Shown: in pieces, positions 27,565 through 38,400 of the stretch | How positions within the stretch are numbered: the first letter of the stretch is position 1 | How the letters are laid out: the number at the start of each line of letters is the position of its first letter | Assembly: GCF_016755635.1 (NCBI RefSeq) | Contig: NZ_CP051500.1 | Coordinates: 682,001 to 746,000, forward strand | Direction of reading: 5' to 3' | DNA from: Helicobacter pylori | GTDB taxonomy: Bacteria > Campylobacterota > Campylobacteria > Campylobacterales > Helicobacteraceae | DNA: 64,000 nucleotides | The notes under the pieces: model-generated | The model's input: the letters and a program-made list of their open reading frames with translations, nothing else | Databases searched by the model: none | What the model was told of the DNA's origin: nothing | Made by a program: the position numbers and the translations under genes

Positions 27565-27957
27565 ATGGATTTGCAACAAATTGATGATTTAGAAAAAAAG
27601 CTTGAAGAGAGTTTGAATAAAGAAGAACAAGTCAGTGAGTTAGAAAATCATTTAGAACAAGAGCCTAGCACAAAAGAAGTAAAAACCCCTAAAAAAAGGG
27701 GGCGTAAAAAATCTATTTTAGATGAAGATAAGAAAAAGAGCTTTAATATCTCTTTTAGTCCTTCTATCATAAAAGAACTTGATGAATTTTTGTTAGAATT
27801 TGGCTCGTTTAAAGAGACACGAAGCACTTTTATTGAAGAAGCGCTTATTAGGCATTTAAAACATAGAAAAAACACCCAGGAGCAAAAACTCTTAAAGCAA
27901 ATTGAAAAGCTACAAAACAAAGAAAGGGATAACAATGAAAACAATAAACTTGAATGA
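27565..27957 (+). CDS. ribbon-helix-helix DNA-binding protein, ParA partner
   Basis: The 130-aa protein has an acidic N-terminus, a basic patch (TPKKRGRKKS), and a ribbon-helix-helix-like segment: FNISFSPSIIKELDEFL followed by RSTFIEEALIRHL. It likely binds the partition site and represses the parA promoter. The open frame extends back to 27514, overlapping parA, but the ATG at 27565 has AAGGAG about 9 bases upstream. The operator-like repeat at 26200-26267 is a possible target. Confidence 0.7.
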   Translation: MDLQQIDDLEKKLEESLNKEEQVSELENHLEQEPSTKEVKTPKKRGRKKSILDEDKKKSFNISFSPSIIKELDEFLLEFGSFKETRSTFIEEALIRHLKHRKNTQEQKLLKQIEKLQNKERDNNENNKLE

Positions 27958-28603
27958 ATTTTTTACTAGCAAAGTCATTTACAAAGACACACCTCTAAAA
28001 CTCCAAGACAAACTAGAACAAGACATTAGCCAAGCTAGTTTAGAAAAGAAGTTAATTCTGGCTAATATCTTAGCTAATATGGTATTTGCTAAGATAGATA
28101 ATGAAAATGCCCCTAAAATTCTTATTTCACGCTTTATGTGTAAGTTTAATCCTATTGATTATGAAAACACTATTCCTAGTGATTTTAAACCTATTGATGA
28201 AGAAGAATATGAAGACGACTTAGAATGGCTAAACGAAGAAAAAGAAGATAGGCTCTTTGATTACTATCTATTTCTAAATGGTGTTAAAGAAAGTCATTTA
28301 GAAGAAGTGTTTGATGAAAGCATAGAAATCTATGATGAATGCATGATAGAAATCGCTCAAAATGCCCTTAAGGATAAATTTTCTTATGACATTGATTTGT
28401 TGCAAGTCTTAGTAAAGGGGTATGCTAAAGAGATTAGAGAATTTTTGAGTTATGAACCTACAGAAGAAACTCTTAAAGACCATTTTAAAGACACCACGCT
28501 TTATGTCAGTTTAGGAAAGGATTATGACAAAGAAAAAGAGTCATTTTCTAAGAAATTACAAGAAAGTTTTAAAGAGATTTTAGAGAGTAGGCGTATTAAC
28601 TAA
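27935..28603 (+). CDS. acidic protein of unknown function, third gene of the parA operon
   Basis: The 222-aa protein starts MKTINLNEFFTSKVIYKDTP and overlaps the previous gene by 23 bases. It is acidic, helical, without signal or membrane segment. The in-frame ATG at 27902 lies deeper in the neighbour and has no ribosome-binding site, while AAAGGG lies before 27935. No family is recognised. The operon context suggests maintenance or transfer initiation. Confidence 0.65.
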   Translation: MKTINLNEFFTSKVIYKDTPLKLQDKLEQDISQASLEKKLILANILANMVFAKIDNENAPKILISRFMCKFNPIDYENTIPSDFKPIDEEEYEDDLEWLNEEKEDRLFDYYLFLNGVKESHLEEVFDESIEIYDECMIEIAQNALKDKFSYDIDLLQVLVKGYAKEIREFLSYEPTEETLKDHFKDTTLYVSLGKDYDKEKESFSKKLQESFKEILESRRIN

Positions 28604-28728
28604 ACCTTGTTGGGTTTAAAAAATAGATAGGTTTTTAATGGTTTTAGAAAAACTATTAAGTGTTATGTAATTAACATGGCACTATAAAAACAACCAAAAA
28701 CTATTCAATACACACTTAATGATATTAT

Positions 28729-29520
28729 TTACCGCCTACGCTTAGGTGCGTGAGTGTTTTCATTAGAATTATCTAAACTATTATAAACATTAGGTTCTTG
28801 CAAGGTATTAAGGGAATGAGATTGTTTTTCAAGTTTTTTATGAATGAGATGAGCCATAATGCTTAATTCTAAAGCTGTTTCTTCTAAGTCCATAATTTGA
28901 TTTAATAAAGCATCTAGTCTTACATCTACTTGATAATCGCTCACTAATTTATCAGAGTCTTTGCTAAATTCTTTTAAACGACTTGCTAAATCTAAGTTAA
29001 AGTGTTCTTCATAATGCTTGGCTAAAAAATGCAAATCAAATAAATCTCTTGCTTTAGTTCTTGTATACTCCCCATCAAAACAAGCACAGAGTTTGTTATC
29101 AATGATACGCTCTATTTTGGCAATTCGCATTCCCTCAATGACATTGACTTCGCTCTCTTTTGGTGCGTCTCTGTAGGATATTTCTAATTTTAAGGTTTGT
29201 TCCTCTTTATTATCTTTAGTGGCATAACGCACCATATAACGCCCCACACTATCAGTGTCTTTTTTGATATGAATATCATTTAAAATAATGCCACTAGGAA
29301 TAGCGTTTTTTACTTTGCTTGAAAGATTGATTTTTTTATGACAGTCAAAGTCTAAATCCTCTGAAAAACGATTTAAGCCATAGCCTAGATACAACGCTGT
29401 TCCTCCCTTTAATACCATAGGAGTGTCGGCTAGATTTTCGACAATCGCTCTCATCAGTTTTTCATGATTAAGAGCTTGTTGGCTTAAAATCACTCGGTAA
29501 TGGGGTTTCTTGCTATCCAT
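28729..29520 (-). CDS. AbiEii-type nucleotidyltransferase with a T4SS-like basic tail
   Basis: The 263-aa protein has the AbiEii/MenT signature: MVLKGGTALYLGYGLNRFSEDLDFDC near residue 35 (shown in part: GGTALYLGY, RFSEDLDFD), a downstream LKLEISYRD strand and a KARDLFDLHFL motif. Such enzymes add nucleotides to tRNA or other targets and are toxins of type IV pairs. The C-terminus (SLDNSNENTHAPKRRR) nearly equals those of Fic and CtkA, and the DNA after the stop also matches. It may therefore be an exported effector as well as, or instead of, a toxin of the cell that makes it. Its start overlaps the preceding gene by 31 bases. Confidence 0.82.
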   Translation of the reverse strand: MDSKKPHYRVILSQQALNHEKLMRAIVENLADTPMVLKGGTALYLGYGLNRFSEDLDFDCHKKINLSSKVKNAIPSGIILNDIHIKKDTDSVGRYMVRYATKDNKEEQTLKLEISYRDAPKESEVNVIEGMRIAKIERIIDNKLCACFDGEYTRTKARDLFDLHFLAKHYEEHFNLDLASRLKEFSKDSDKLVSDYQVDVRLDALLNQIMDLEETALELSIMAHLIHKKLEKQSHSLNTLQEPNVYNSLDNSNENTHAPKRRR

Positions 29521-29960
29521 TTATCCAAATTCTCTCTTTCTAAGTCATTTAATTTTGGTCGCATAATGTTTAGTAATTCATACACACTCTTTTTGTCTTC
29601 TATGCTAGGAAACCACTCATCTAACATAACAACCCCTAGCTTGCCAGATTGCAATACAGAAACATAGAGACAATCCACACAAGCTCTTGGGTGGTCTGCA
29701 ATATAAGTGGGGGTATTTTTAGGGTAATAACCCATTTTATTTAGCCTTTCTGTGCCATCTATAATGCCTAGATTACCCAATAGTTTATTGGTATTATGAG
29801 CTTGTTTTTCACCATAGATATAAACCCCTATATCATCAAACGCATTCTCCATTAAAGCATAGCTACTATGCCAATCTCCTGTGCCTTGTGGGCTATGGAT
29901 ATTTAAAGCCACAATAGAGCTAACATAGACTTCTTTTGAAGTGGGTGGAATATAAAGCAT
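29490..29960 (-). CDS. partner of the nucleotidyltransferase, possible antitoxin
   Basis: The 156-aa protein begins MLYIPPTSKEVYVSSIVALN. Position immediately before, and overlapping, an AbiEii-type gene fits an antitoxin, although I do not see the usual AbiEi winged-helix N-terminus. GGGAG lies about 8 bases before the ATG at 29960; the in-frame ATG at 29975 has none. The segment YVSVLQSGKLGVVMLDEWF is a clear folded core. Antitoxin role is inferred from context. Confidence 0.62.
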   Translation of the reverse strand: MLYIPPTSKEVYVSSIVALNIHSPQGTGDWHSSYALMENAFDDIGVYIYGEKQAHNTNKLLGNLGIIDGTERLNKMGYYPKNTPTYIADHPRACVDCLYVSVLQSGKLGVVMLDEWFPSIEDKKSVYELLNIMRPKLNDLERENLDKWIARNPITE

Positions 29961-30014
29961 GCTAAACTCCCTCATTAGTTTTAATTAGGTTCTAGTTTAG
30001 CAAAATTTCACTTA

Positions 30015-32071
30015 CTACTTCTTATGATACTCATTGATAAAATCCCCACACACTTTCATACTATATTTAAATCCTTTAGGGAGCTTGACATGATGCTTTT
30101 TAGCCAAGCTTTCAGCAAAGCTAATTTGTTTGGGTGTAGCAGGTCTAATTTCATCATTATTAGAGCTACTAGCCTTTTTGTTGTTTTTCTTAAAGAACTC
30201 ATGCTCTTTAATATATCTATCCAAAAACGCTTTAGCTACCCTGTTGTCTTCTTTGTAGTTTTTAAACTCTTCGCTTAGTTCTAATTGTAAATCTCTTAAA
30301 ATATTTTCTATATAAGTGATTTGCCCCTCACTACTAGGCTTTATCTCATCATCATTTCTTTCTAGCTTTTCAATCTTAGGGCATTTAGAATTTAAATTGC
30401 TGATAAAATCCACATAAGAGCTTTTATTTTCTACAATCTCATCTAGCACTTCTTCCATTTGTTTAGTATAGGTCAAATCAATAATGAATTGATAAGCATC
30501 TTCAAACACTTCTACCACTCTTTTACCCTTATGTGTAGGCGTAATAATGTGTTTTTTATCTTGGCTAATGCTGATATATTCTCTTTTTACAAGCGTAGGC
30601 AAATAGGTAGCATAAGTGCTAGGTCTTCCTATGCCTTTATTTTCTAAAAGCCTTACAAAGCCTGCCTCTTTATAAGGGCTTGGGGCATTTCTTTTAATGG
30701 TAGCTAAAACTAAGTCATTTAGACTCACATCATCAATTTTTAGATTAAATTGTGCGTTTTGGTCTTTTTCTTTATCATCTTTGTCATCATTACTTTCATC
30801 GCTCTCTAATTCTTTTTTAGAAAACATTGCTAAAAACCCAGCGCTTTTTAAACTCTTAACGCTACACTTAAAATACTCATTTTTGATTTTAAAGAGCAAG
30901 TCTTGTTTGTCATAAATAGCATTCTTGCCTTGACTTTCAATAGTTCTTTCAAAAATAAGTTGATAGAGTTTTAAAGCGTCTTGATTAGTAATGCTAGCAT
31001 TATAGACCACACTTCCTAAGTTTTCATAAGTATGGGGGTGCGTAATCCTAATCGCCTCGTGAGCTTCTGCTTGGCTTTGCTTACCAGCTTTATATTCTCT
31101 TTTTAGATACACTTCTTTATAAATGGGTGTATAAAAGCTCTCTGCCTCATTTAAAAATTCCACACTCAAACTTTCAGCGTCCGTTCTAATGTAAGTAATA
31201 AGCCCAGCTTCAAAAAGACTTTGAGCTAAAGATTGCACTTCGCTAATACCTAAACCTAACTCAGAACTCGCTTTCTCTAAAAGTGTAGAAGTGATAAAGG
31301 GTTTTTTAGGTTTAGTTTCTAGGATAGAATTTTTTAAATCTTTTAAAAGACAAGCTTTATTGTCTTTCAAACTTTCAAAGAGTTTTAAAGCCTCTTCTTT
31401 ATCATTAAACTTGATTTCTTCGCCATTTTCATCACAATGCTTGATAACGACTTCTTTATTAGCATTGTCGTTAATCTTAGCTTGGATTTGATAGCTTACT
31501 TTCTCATTTTCAGGTAAAGCCTTAAATTTTTCAATTTCTCTGTCTCTATCCACAATAAGCTTTAAACAAGGGGTCTGCACTCTTCCAGCACTAGAGCCTT
31601 TCATTTGCCCTAAAGCTTTGCCTAAATAAGGGAGAGCGTAAAACCTAATAGCATATCAGCCACACGCCTTGCTAAAGCGCTTTGATACATTTGCTTATTA
31701 GTGTTTTCAAATAAAGAAGCGTTTTGTAAGCCCTTGTTAATCCCACTTGGAGTGATTTCAAAAAACTCCGCTCTATAAATAGAACTTGCTATCCTTTTAA
31801 TTTTTTCATAAAAATGATAGCCTATAGCATAACCCTCTCTATCAGGGTCAGTAGCGATATAAACTTTTTTGTTTTTACACGCCTCTATTATCTCAAAAAT
31901 ACGCTTTTTCTTTTGGGGGTCGTATTCAAAAGTCGGCTTAAAGTTATTATTTTCATCATAGCTTTTTAGTTGCATAAAATGCCCTATGGTAGCAAAAACA
32001 CTAGCTCCTGTGATTTCTTTAATCTTAGCCACTTTATTAGGGCTTTCAATAATGATGACACTATCTTTCAT
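30015..32071 (-). pseudogene. topA: topoisomerase I of the ICE, frameshifted
   Basis: Two frames make up one type IA topoisomerase. The first (32071-31622) has the Toprim part, with IIIESPNKVAKIKEI and the DxDREG site IATDPDREGYAIGYH, and ends LLGFTLSLI. The second begins in frame with GKALGQMKGSSAGRVQTP and carries the active-site tyrosine in GLITYIRTDAESLS. Adding one C to CTCTCCCTTA at about 31634 restores SPYLGKALG between them. No zinc fingers are seen at the C-terminus. It is a homologue of the topA usually found on tfs elements. It may be broken, slippage-controlled, or an assembly error. Confidence 0.85.
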
Positions 32072-32279
32072 TTTTTACTTCCCCCTTAATATCCATAATG
32101 ATAGGTTTATTCGCCACTTCAAGAATACTAGGAATTTTAATATTACAATTACAGCGTTGTAATTTCTCTTTTAATCTCTTATTCTCATCTTTTAATTTAA
32201 GGTACTGTCTTAATCCATAGACATACCAAAGAATTAGCAAGATTAACGCTAAAAACCCCATTAAAACATCGTAATTCAT
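32061..32279 (-). CDS. small single-pass membrane protein
   Basis: The 72-aa protein has one N-terminal transmembrane helix (VLMGFLALILLILWYVYGL), a short charged coil (KDENKRLKEKLQRC) and a CNC pair. The end overlaps topA by 11 bases and the ATG overlaps the stop of the preceding small gene, so it is translated from the operon. A role in anchoring the relaxosome or T4SS base is possible but not shown. Confidence 0.6.
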   Translation of the reverse strand: MNYDVLMGFLALILLILWYVYGLRQYLKLKDENKRLKEKLQRCNCNIKIPSILEVANKPIIMDIKGEVKNER

Positions 32280-32445
32280 TACTTAACTCCTTTCTTTTGT
32301 AGATTTTGTTTCTGTAAGAGTTCTTTTAGCATTTGGTTGTTTTCTTTTAAGAGTTCATAAGTGGCGTAAGGCGTAAATCACGCCACTTAATGCCATTTAA
32401 AAAGCTGAAGAGCTTGTTAGATTTTTTGCTGGACTGGTTTTTCAT
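32279..32445 (-). pseudogene. small coiled-coil gene with a frameshift
   Basis: The ATG at 32445 overlaps the TGA of the methylase/helicase gene and opens MKNQSSKKSNKLFSFLNGIK. The frame stops early, but the next frame continues YATYELLKENNQMLKELLQK to a TAA that overlaps the next gene's ATG. Adding one base near 32367-32374 gives one protein of about 55 aa. Both ends are therefore placed exactly like a real operon gene, and the break is recent or artefactual. Confidence 0.55.
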
Positions 32446-35400
32446 CTTCTACCCCTTGATTTAATGATTTCTACTTCTTCGTTCTCGTAGTAATCAATAT
32501 TGTTAGTGGTTATAAGCTCACTAGAAGAAATATTTTCAGTGCCTTTTTCTATTTCTTTCTCAATCACTTGCTCTATATGTTGTCTTACTTCATCATCGCT
32601 CTTTATATCCCTCTTAATCTCTTGCTCTTTATTGCTGTTTTTAATTTCAGTCATTTCTTTACTCTCATTCTCTAAACTCGCTCTTTTTTCAGCGTTCATT
32701 TTCTCTAAGACTTCTTGAGATTTAGGGTTGAACACAGGCTTATAATCTCTGTCTTTGCTCATTTTAGCTAAATCATCTATTAGAGTTTTATGATCCCATT
32801 TTAAAGCTTGCAAGTATTCTAGTCGTGGGTAAGGAGGTCTTTGTTCCACTAATCTTGTGTATTTAGCGATATTTTCTTGAGTGATTTTAATGGAGTTTTC
32901 TAATTCCTTGATTTTTTCAGGGAGTTTAGTGATAGCGTTATCCAATCTTTTTAAAAACCCATCAAATTTAATCTCGCCGCAGAAATTATAAGAGCTAAAC
33001 AGTTGGCTAGTATCGTTTTTATAAACCATATTGCTAGGGCTATAGGCAATATTTGGATTGTCTTTAGGGTTTAAACTAAACTCCACTTGATACTTAGTTT
33101 TATAAGCATTCACCACAAAGCCCTTGTATTCTAAAAGCTTACAATCTCTTTCCTCATTGAAAAACAAGTCGTTCAAATTGCTTGCAAATTGCTTTTTAAT
33201 AGCGTCTAGCTTTTCTTTATTTTGTTCGGCTATTTGCTTGTTTTGTTCTTTGAGTTTTTTGTGCGTTAATTCTTCACTCATAGAGGCGTTTTCTTTTAAA
33301 GGCTCTACTTCTTTAACTTTGATAAGCTCATAATCCTTACTCTCTTCATTTTTCAAATCATAGAGCTTGATCTCTGTATGAATGGGGATCATTACAGAGC
33401 TTTGAAGCGTTTCTAAATCTTTCAATTCCTGTTTGAGATAATCCCATTGAGAAGAGTTGTTTTTCAAATTCTCTTCATTGAAGTAATGCTCTTTATTGAA
33501 GGCTTTGTATTTTGCTTCTTCGCTTTTAATCTCCGCTCTCAATTTGACTTCTTCAATAATCAAGGGATTGCCTGTCGCTTCTGCTTTCATCTCACTCGCA
33601 TTAGAACTCCCCATAGTGAAGTCTTCTAATTCATTCAAGCCTAATTTGTGCGCGTTTCTAAATTGCTCTATGCCTTTAGATTTAGTTTCTATGATTTGCC
33701 ACATACGGCTATCGTAAGTCTTTTCAGTGGCGTAGCGATAGATTTTCATTCTAAAGTTTTCAGGATCATTTTGGTGTAAAATATTGCCTTGCCTTATCCC
33801 ACGCCCTTCCATTTGCAACAATTCATCAGGCCTCCATGGGCAATCTAATTCATGCATAGCGACTAATCTTTCTTGCACATTAGTGCCTACGCCCATTTTA
33901 GCAGGACTGCCCAATAAAACCCTGACTTCGCCACGATTGAGCTTTTTGAACAAATCCTGCTTTTGCTCTTCGGTTTTAGCGTCATGGATGAAAGCGATTT
34001 CATTTTGTGGGATACCCATTTGGACTAAATGCCTTAAAACATCGCTATAAACATCAAACGAACAGCCTTTAGCTAGCTCTTCATCTAAATCAACATTTTT
34101 TGCCTTTTTCTCTTTGAGTTCGTTTTCTAATTCTTTCTTGCTAGGCGCGATGAGATTGCCATTTTCATCATAGCTAGACAAGCTCTCTAAAAGCTCTTGA
34201 GCTTCATCTAGGGGATTTTTGTTTTCTATTCCATGAGTGCTATCTGGCGCTTCTAAACTGACTTTTTGGCTATGGGTTTTGGGTGTGGATAGCCCTATGA
34301 AACCAAGTTGTGTGCCTTTAGTGGCATGAGTTTCTAAATAATTCTCATAGATATTTTCTGCCATAGCATAGCTTTTAGAAAATTCTTTTTCCACTTTAGC
34401 GTTTGGATCAATCAAGCGGTAATCCAAAGCCACTTTTCTAGCGTCTGTGGTGCAAGAAAGGATATTGTCTTGCCCTTTTTTATTTTTCTTGCCTTCGCAT
34501 TTTTGCATCCTATCAATGATAGAGCCTTCATTATATTTGCCATTTTCATCCGCCACGCCAATAAATTGAGCCACTTCTTCGCTTCTTTTCACCACCATAT
34601 TGATAGGTTTATCCCCATACACTTTAGGCACAAAGTGGGGGTTATGCTTTAAAATATCATCATTGGAGACAATATCCGCAAAAGCTCTATACATGGTGCT
34701 TAAGCCTTGCACATCGCTAAATTTAGAAAAGCGATTAACCATTTTATAACTTTGAGCGGAAGTGTCTAATTCAAAATCATTCACCACTTCCCCATAAGTC
34801 TTTGCCCAATCATCAAAGAATTCTAAATCTCTTTCTTTTAACACATCAGGGGTTAAATAGCGTTGCAAGTGATACATTTCACTTAAGGAATTAGCTATAG
34901 GCGTGCCGGTTAAAAACATGATTTTCTTATTGTTTTGATGCAAGTAGCGCGTTTTAATCAACAAATCTCTGGCGCGATTAGAGCCTTGTTGGTTACCAAG
35001 CCCTGCAATTTTTTCCATAGAAGTTTCAAAGGCTAGATTTTTGAATAAGTGGGCTTCATCCACGATCAAATTGTCAATCCCCATTTGACTAATATCAATA
35101 TGAGAGCCTTGTTTTTCTAAAATCGCATCGTATTTAGCACGGATTTTATCCAGCTTGTTTTTAAAGGCTCTTTCATTGGGTTTTTTAGTTTCTCTAGGGT
35201 TATTTTTATAAGCCAGTTCTTGCCTTTCAAAGTTTTTTTCGGCATTCACTAGCTCTTCTTCTTTCAATTCTTCTATGATTCCTCTAGGGTTAGACAATAA
35301 TTCCAAATGGGTGTGCGCGATAATCACAGCGTCATAATTGTTGTTAGCGATTTGATTGAATAAAAGCTCTCTTTCTTTTTCAGTGATGTCCTTGCTACCA

Positions 35401-38400
35401 ACAACTAACACATTAGCGTTAGGGTAAGCCTTATAAAATTCATCGCCCCATTGCTTGGTTAAATGGTTAGGCACGGCAATGAGCGTTTTATTCACTAATC
35501 CCATGCGTTTTTGTTCCATGCAACTGGCTATAGCGCACAAAGTCTTGCCTGCTCCAACCTGATGGTCTAAACACACCGCCTTATCTTGGATGGTTCTAAA
35601 AATAGCGTTCTTTTGGTGGGGGCGCAATTTGATATTATGATTAAAGCCCTCTAGTTCTAATCGCGAGCCATCATAGGTTTTTAAAACCAGGTTATTGAAA
35701 GTGTCATTATAGATTTGCTCCAAATGGGTTCTTCTTGCATAGTCTTTGTAAATCCAGTCTTTAAAGGCTTCTTTCAATTCTTCTGCTTTTTGTTTGGCGA
35801 GATTGCTTTGCTCTTCATCAGTGATAAAAATTTCTTTTTTAGGGTCATTAGGATCAACTTGGGCGTATTTAACGCTCAAATCCTTGTTGTTTAAGACTTT
35901 ATTTAAAAGGCTTTCAAAAGGCGCTTTATAAGAATGCGGTTTGTCTTTATGCCTGATACCATAAAGCTCGTTTAATTCATTGTTTCTAACAAAAACTTCA
36001 TAAGCACCGCTTAGGTGTTCTACTTTGATGTCTTCTTTGAGATTGCCTAGTTGGTAATCTGTCATTTTATCGCCGTATTGCTTTTCATAATGGTTAGCGC
36101 TCAATTCTATTAAAAACTCTTCTAAATACTGAGTGGGTATCCAAGGGCTGTTGATATGAGCCATGATTTCAGTGGCTTTCAAATCTTTAGGGACAATCAG
36201 CTCTAGATCTTTCACATTAGCCTCTAATCCCTCCACGCCTTGATTAATGGCTTCTTTAACTTCTTTGAGTTTTCTTTTTACATTGCCGCTCAAATAATCG
36301 TTCGCTAAAACATAGTCGCCATTATCCTTGTGGTCTTTATAAATAAGTTTTTGCTCTAAAAGTTCTTTGATCGTGGTTTCTAAACTTTGGGTTGTGAAAT
36401 GATCCCTAATGAAATGCAAATCCAAACCCCCTTTTTGATTGATGCTTGCAATTAACGCCTCTTTAGCGTTAGTGATGATGAGTTCTTTTTTAGGGTTCAA
36501 AGTCCTTTCAAAAAAGATTTGAGCTTTTTTAGCTTGAGCTTGCCTTGGCTCTATGTTTTGCATTTTAGCGCTTCTAGGGGTGATTTCTTTTTCAAAGTCT
36601 TTTTCTAATCCTAAGACTTTAGCGCCATACAAATCTTGTTTGATGTCCTTGCGGTTTTTGTTTTCATTGAGATAGCCAAATTTCTTGACAAATCCATCAT
36701 AAACAAGATTGAGTTTAGCCCTCTTGTTTTCTAGCTCTAAATCAGAGCTTAAGGGGTTTAATTCCGCGCTCGTTAAATCATTCAAAGCGTCTTTGATTTT
36801 AAAATAGGCTTTTAGTCGTGAATCTTGGACTTTAGAGTTGATTTTAGTGGGTTTTAAAAAGATTCCCATTTCATTATTTTGTTCTAGTTGGAAATAAAGA
36901 TTATCCCACTTGACTAATTCCCCCCTTTCTAAATTTTTGATAAGCTTTTGAACTTCTTGATAGCGTTCGTTATTTGCATCAATGATGAGAGCGTCTGTTT
37001 TAAGGGTAGTCTTATGGTATTGATAGACATCTTTAGGCAATTTTTCTATCGCTTGTTGAAGCGCTTGGGATAAATCCAAGCTCTCATCTTCTAAGGCTTG
37101 CAACTCGTATTTATAAATTTGTTCGCCATTGATTTCAAAGCTATAGCGGGTTTTTTCCAAACTCAAATGCCCTAGAATGTTTTCAGGGTGGTGGATAAAG
37201 TATTCATTTAGGGTTTGTTCGTTGAGATGGATATTATTCTCGCCAACTTTATCCATGAAGCCTTTGATGATCTTATAGTCTTGTTCTCTGTAGCCAAAGT
37301 TAGCGGTGTCTATTTTTTCATACCAGCGTTGCAATTTTTCTTGTTTGAAACCAAAATGGCTTGCAACCGCATTGACAATCTTAAGTTGATCGCTAGGGAT
37401 AAAACTATCAAAGCGGTTGTTTTGCAAGGCAAAAAGGGTTTCATCGTCCAAGCTATTAATGATCTTGTCATAATAGGGCATAGCTTTAGTGAAGCTTTGA
37501 TTGGTTGCTTTTTCAACGCCTTTTTTGAAAAACACAATGTCGCTAGTTACTTCTGCTCCTGTTGCTTTAAACACGCTATTAGGCAGTCTTATCGCGCCTA
37601 AAAAGGTGGCGTTTTGCGCGATGTGTTCTCTCATTTTAGGGTTTTTAGCATCCATAAACCAAGAACTCACCACAAACGCCCCTATGCCATCATCTTTCAA
37701 TTCTTTGATAGCTTTCCCTAAAAAGTAATTATGAACGCTCTCGTTACTCAATTCTTTGTCATTAGAGCTATAGATTTTATGATTGCCATAAGGAGGATTG
37801 CCCACAAACGCATCGTATTCTTGATAGAATTCGTGGTTTTCTAAAGCGGTGTTTTGGATGACTTGATTAGGGTAAAGGAATTGAGAAATATTAGCGCTAA
37901 TAGGATCTAATTCTGTTCCCATAAAGCGGTAATTCTTATCGCTTGGCGCATGAGCGATGAATTTGCCTGTGCCTAAACTGGGTTCAAAGATTTCTTTTTG
38001 ATGGTTGTTTTGATTAAACCCTAATCGATCTAAAGCCTGATAAATGCTATCAATAACCAATTTAGGGGTGTAGTAAGCGTCTCTTGTGCTCAAATAAGCT
38101 CTTCTGAATTCATCTTTAGTGAGTAAGGCTTTTAATTCTTCAAATTCTTCAGGGTGTTGATCTTTTTTAAAGTAGCTCTCTAAAGCGCCCCATCCGCTAA
38201 ATTGCGCTAGGATTTCTTGCTCTTTTAAAGTGGCGTAATAATCGCCTTTTAAGATCTCTTGTTTGGTTTGCAATTCTTTTAAAAGCCTAATAGCTTTTAT
38301 GTTAGCCTTATAGCGGGTTTTAGCTCCTTTAATTAAAACTTCTTCGCTCGGCTTAAAATCTATTTTAGGATTAAGGGGGATAGCTGGCGTGGTTGGTGTT

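Noticed and set aside
37215..37601. 128-codon plus-strand frame inside the methylase/helicase gene
   Set aside because: It is antisense to the methyltransferase domain and lacks a start signal, unlike the same-strand nested frame at 38852.
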